Position numbers and translations under genes: made by a program. A stretch of DNA of 64,000 nt from the NCBI RefSeq assembly GCF_040712315.1, contig NC_134015.1, positions 23,685,614 through 23,749,613 on the forward strand, read 5' to 3'. Origin of the DNA: Castanea sativa. Its lineage: Eukaryota; Streptophyta; Magnoliopsida; Fagales; Fagaceae. Positions within the stretch are counted from its first letter, which is position 1, and the number at the start of each line of letters is the position of its first letter. Below, one piece after another: positions 60,489 to 64,000 of this stretch. The notes below the pieces were generated by a model. It was not told where the DNA came from. It made no database searches and saw nothing but the letters and a program-made list of their open reading frames with translations.

Positions 60489-60536
60489 AACAGAAGGATA
60501 TATACTTTTTTTGATAAGTAACAGAAGGAGATATAC
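60489..60536 (-). mobile_element. Ultra-short LINE insertion (14 bp) with 17-bp target duplication
   Basis: AACAGAAGGATATATAC and AACAGAAGGAGATATAC flank TTTTTTTGATAAGT. The insert on the minus strand is ACTTATCAAAAAAA, again the LINE 3' terminus plus A tail. Confidence 0.7.
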
Positions 60537-61184
60537 TAACATAAATGTAAAATTATTATGGACAAAGTTCACACGCATAGCATATGCTTCATAACAAGCA
60601 TATGAAATAACTATATATAGCCTTCTCAAATTTCCACAGGCCTTCAATAATGTTTATCTGTACAAATTCAACTTACAGAAGAGGCATATACTGCAACATT
60701 ACCAAACCTAGAAAAATCCTAGCCCAAAAAAGTAGCAAGAAAAGATCAACAAATACATCAGTTCATAAAAGATGTCAAGGAACAAGACCAAAAGGTACAA
60801 AACTCCATAATAACTTAAATTTGTGAGTACCATCGAAAGGTTCAGGAAGGCCATGTCAAAGGCCAAATGCTCAGAAGAAAAGAGACGTGCAAATTGCAAT
60901 GGCAACACTCTCAATATTCTACTGGGATCTTTAAGCACATTTGAGTTCATAAAACCTATGCCACCATTTACCTACCAAAAAACAAATAAACAAATAAAAC
61001 CTATGCCGAAAACAAAGAAACACTCTCAAAAGGCTTTTCAAATATTTTCCACAAGCATATACTTAGAGATAAAGGAATCAGGAGCACCAACTTTTCCTTT
61101 GATCCTGAATAAATGCCTTTTCAAAATGAATCATCGCTCACGTTAGCACCTAACAACTATATACATACATACATACATATATAT

Positions 61185-61219
<35 letters not shown>

Positions 61220-61589
61220 TATATATATATTGATGCCAAATGGTACCATCTTTCCTTACTTTTCCAGTATATTCCAATCTTGCACAGCAAGAAAACATAG
61301 TGGAAGGCATTTCTGTATTCTAATGAAACCACTGCCTAGCTCCCCCCCGGGAGGACACAAAAAAAGTACATTAGATGACTATGAAGTTTGTCTCCAACAG
61401 TGAGATATACAAGAATGAAAAGCATGACCTCTAATTTTTACCTAATTATACGTACATTAGCAACAAAGCTTGTACAAGATCACAAAGTATATGCAGACCT
61501 CCATGAGAGAACTGCTAAATACCTACTAAGTTGTATACTAATTCAGAATTTATTATGTCCCTCTAGTTTACTTCCTGTATTTATAAGTC
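60537..61589. other. Intergenic with microsatellites
   Basis: No gene seen. A compound microsatellite lies at about 61155-61233. Confidence 0.4.
61155..61233. repeat. Compound (TACA)n-(TA)n-(AC)n-(AT)n microsatellite
   Basis: ACATACATACATACATAT is followed by TATATATA, ACACACACACACACACAC and ATATATATAT. Confidence 0.95.
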
Positions 61590-62640
61590 CTATCTTTCCC
61601 ATTTCATCATGCAAACCTGAAATGGCAACTTCATTACCCTCCTTTAAGAATAAGATAGCCCCTAATCAGAATATCATAAACTGCAGAGTCATGATTAATT
61701 CCCCTTTTCAACATATCATCAAAAACTTGTTCGGCTTCAATCATGAGCCCCTTATTAGCTAAACCAAATATGAGAGAGTTAAAGCCTATGAGTTAACAAA
61801 TCAGGTTCAACACCCTCCTGAACCATCTTATTCTCGAGTCTAAAAGCCTCACCAAGTTTCCTTGCTTGCACAGTCCAGCGATCCAAGATGTGTACACATA
61901 CTTGTCAGGAACAAATCCTGCCTCTAACACCTCAGTGAAGACCCTTTCAACTTAACTTCCTTGCACATTCCATCGATTAGAACAGTGCAAAAAATTTCGT
62001 TGGCCTTTTCTTGACAGCTTTAAAATTTGCATCCATAATAGTTGCAAACATGATCTTAGCTGGAAAATGTCCACTCCTTACCATATCTTCCACAATCTCC
62101 ATCACTTTATCTAACCTACTGTTAGTAAAAAAGCCGGAAATGACCACCCCGTATGCTGCTCAACAAACCTAAACCCTTGATCACGCATTTTACTTATATA
62201 CTTCACTGCAATATCCACATTGCCTTTCTTAAAGTAACCATCTACGACTACCATCGATGTAATTAGGATGAACTCCAACCCCCAACATTTTATACAACAA
62301 GCACTAGTCTGGTTTGCAAAGGCCATCAATTAAAGTAGTATAAGTAGCCACATTCGGCAGAAGTGAACATTCCCTCATTTTCTCAAGCAACTTGAACGCA
62401 ATCTCCAAATTACCAGCCTTAAACAATAATCATCAATCAACGAAGTAAAAGCAACCAAATTTAGGGACACCCCATCACTCACCATATTTTCCTAAAAAGC
62501 CTATACCCCAAACCCAAATCCTTAACTTTACCAAACATATCAATCAAAAGTAATCACATTGAGCAAACAGCATTTCCACATATGATCAAACCCATATACA
62601 CAAAAGCCTTTCTCTTCATTTTTAGCTTACAAAAACCCTT
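61590..62640 (-). pseudogene. Pentatricopeptide repeat (PPR) gene remnant
   Basis: Starting from ATG near 62624 (MKRKAFVYMGLIICGNA), successive frames give PPR-like segments: DMFGKVKDLGLGYRLFRKM, VSDGVSLNLVAFTSLIDD, EIAFKLLEKMRECSLLPN, VATYTTLIDGL, RLDKVMEIVEDMVRSGHFPA and AKIMFATIMDANFKAVKK. Several stops and frameshifts interrupt it and the 3' part fades out by about 61600. PPR proteins normally bind organellar RNA. This copy cannot make a full product. Confidence 0.7.
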
Positions 62641-62920
62641 AAAACAATAACCGAATCGGGTTTCCAGTTAAAGTACTCACCTAGACGTATCGTTTTGAGC
62701 GTAAGAAATGTGTAAAAAATGATGGAATTGAAAGAGGATGGGTGGGGAGTGTACCCTTTAGAGAGCTAAGTGGAGCCGGAAGGAATTTGAGAGAGAGAGA
62801 GAGAGAGGTAGGCGCGGTTGGAAGCTTCTCTGGTCATGCATTTTCTCCATGCGTGGAATGGAAGTGGATGGTCCTCATTCTTCACAGCTTGAGCGGTTGA
62901 GGAGCCAACCATATGCTTTA

Positions 62921-63526
62921 GCCTCCGTTTGGGAGTTAAAAAAGGAATGGAATGGAATGATTATAAGAGAATGGAAATGAATGGAATAGAATGAAATATG
63001 TTTAAGTAAGAGAAATGAATAGAAAAGAATAGAATGAAATGGAATTAAGTAATCTTGATTGGATGTTTAAGAAAAAAGGAATAGAAACGAATGAAAATGA
63101 ATAGAATGTAAGTAATTTTGTTTGGGAGTAATATGGAGGGAATGGAATGGAATGGAATCATTTTATGACAATATTACTATTAGACCCCTATTTAGAAAAA
63201 ATGGTTGAATATATAGAGGTATTTTGAGAGTTTTAGTATAAAATTCATTAAATCTAATTTCATTCCCTCCCATTCCTCTCATTCCTCCCAATTTCGGAGA
63301 AATGAATCCTCTAAATTTCGGAGAAATGAAAATTTGAGGTTTTAAGGGAATAGAGAGGAATGAGTGTTATCTCTTACCCATTCTATTCTCTCCCACTTAA
63401 ACTCCCAAGTAAGGAAATGGACTTTCCATTCCCTCCATTAAAACTCCCAAACAATGGAAGGGAAGAATATTCTAAAATTATTCTTTTCATTCCTTTCCAT
63501 TCCATTCCTTCCTCCCAAACGAGGCC
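62921..63526. mobile_element. PIF/Harbinger-like MITE, GGAATGG-rich family, copy 2
   Basis: The ends are GCCTCCGTTTGGGAG and, inverted, CCTCCCAAACGAGGCC, flanked by TTA at 62918-62920 and 63527-63529. Same family as 56496-57071, opposite orientation. Confidence 0.82.
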
Positions 63527-63716
63527 TTATGCTATGTTGAGAGAAATAGGAGGGCTTTCGGGTTTGAAATTTATAGTACTAAATTTGTTTTTCTTAAAGT
63601 TTAAAGTTTTTTTTTTTTTTTTTGGCGAAATCAGTTGTCAACTTGTCAAATTATTGGTATTAGGGTTTAAAGTTTAAACTGCCAGGTGTCCAATAGGAAG
63701 AAGAAGATTAGTCTAG

Positions 63717-64000
63717 ATGGAGTGTGAGTATCTTAAGAGGTCCAGGGGAGAGCAGGATGAGCTTCAACATAGCACCAAGAAAGTTAAGGAGGCTTCGAAC
63801 GATGGGGGTCAAGGTGATGAAAGACATGCTATTGAAGACACCAGGCTTAAGTCTTACAGGGATAAACTTGTGGGTGACTTCCCAGGAGCCCATGCTTAAA
63901 TATGCCTCACTAATAGGTTCCATGTTGACGATGAGAAATTAGATAATGAGATGGATGAGGTTACTGAAGGCTTTGTTGTTGTGATGCTTTCAAAAGAGAC
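63717..64000 (+). mobile_element. LINE ORF1 (nucleic-acid-binding) start, runs off the right edge
   Basis: Plus-strand reading MECEYLKRSRGEQDELQ, then RLKSYRDKLVGDFPGAHA, a TAA, and then in the same frame DDEKLDNEMDEV and EGFVVVMLSKE. The SYRDKLVGD...LSKE layout is the N-terminus of ORF1 in plant LINEs with a DUF4283-type domain. The in-frame stop suggests decay. Confidence 0.6.

Overview
The window is nuclear DNA of a flowering plant, most likely a woody eudicot; Fagaceae (oak or chestnut) is my guess from repeat style only. Evidence for a plant nuclear genome: long AT-rich introns with consensus splice sites, plant-type gene families, many 5'-truncated LINEs with oligo(A) tails, Mutator-like elements (MULEs), MITEs, a tRNA-derived SINE and a solo LTR. 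There is no sign of operons, organellar genes, rRNA or CRISPR.

Region by region. 1-2.2 kb: first exon of a membrane RING-type E3 ligase gene (minus strand); the rest lies beyond the left edge, and its first intron holds a LINE fragment. 2.2-10.4 kb: intergenic DNA with a hAT-type MITE, a SINE, a solo LTR, a foldback repeat and a Tourist-like MITE. 10.5-27.5 kb: one complete 13-exon gene on the minus strand for Integrator subunit 11 / CPSF73-II. The exons join into an unbroken 646-codon frame with every metallo-beta-lactamase/beta-CASP catalytic residue. Its introns hold a LINE nested in a LINE, a LINE with an odd 5' junction and an 11-bp LINE remnant.

27.66-51.64 kb: the most unusual part. 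About 160 bp upstream of the INTS11 start codon lies a Mutator-type terminal inverted repeat, and its inverted partner is 24 kb away at 51.35-51.64 kb. Both ends are flanked by GAATAGG. I read this as one giant MULE. It holds a mudrA-type transposase gene (two nonsense codons), a plant-mobile-domain gene (four nonsense codons plus a splice-donor deletion), an array of the palindromic motif also found in the TIRs, and intron-bearing fragments of host genes: an SMC5-like exon as an inverted pair, four phytyl-ester-synthase-like exons and an MRS2-type Mg transporter exon. Two smaller MULEs with 9-bp target duplications are nested inside. One has a GC-rich, self-complementary core; the other carries nicalin exon 1 in a long inverted repeat.

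51.65-64 kb: intergenic DNA with a hAT MITE, three PIF/Harbinger-like MITEs with TTA duplications, a 2.4-kb LINE, a 14-bp LINE remnant, a decayed PPR gene, and the start of another LINE (ORF1) running off the right edge.

The only gene that looks intact and fully contained is INTS11. Its upstream region has apparently been displaced by the MULE.
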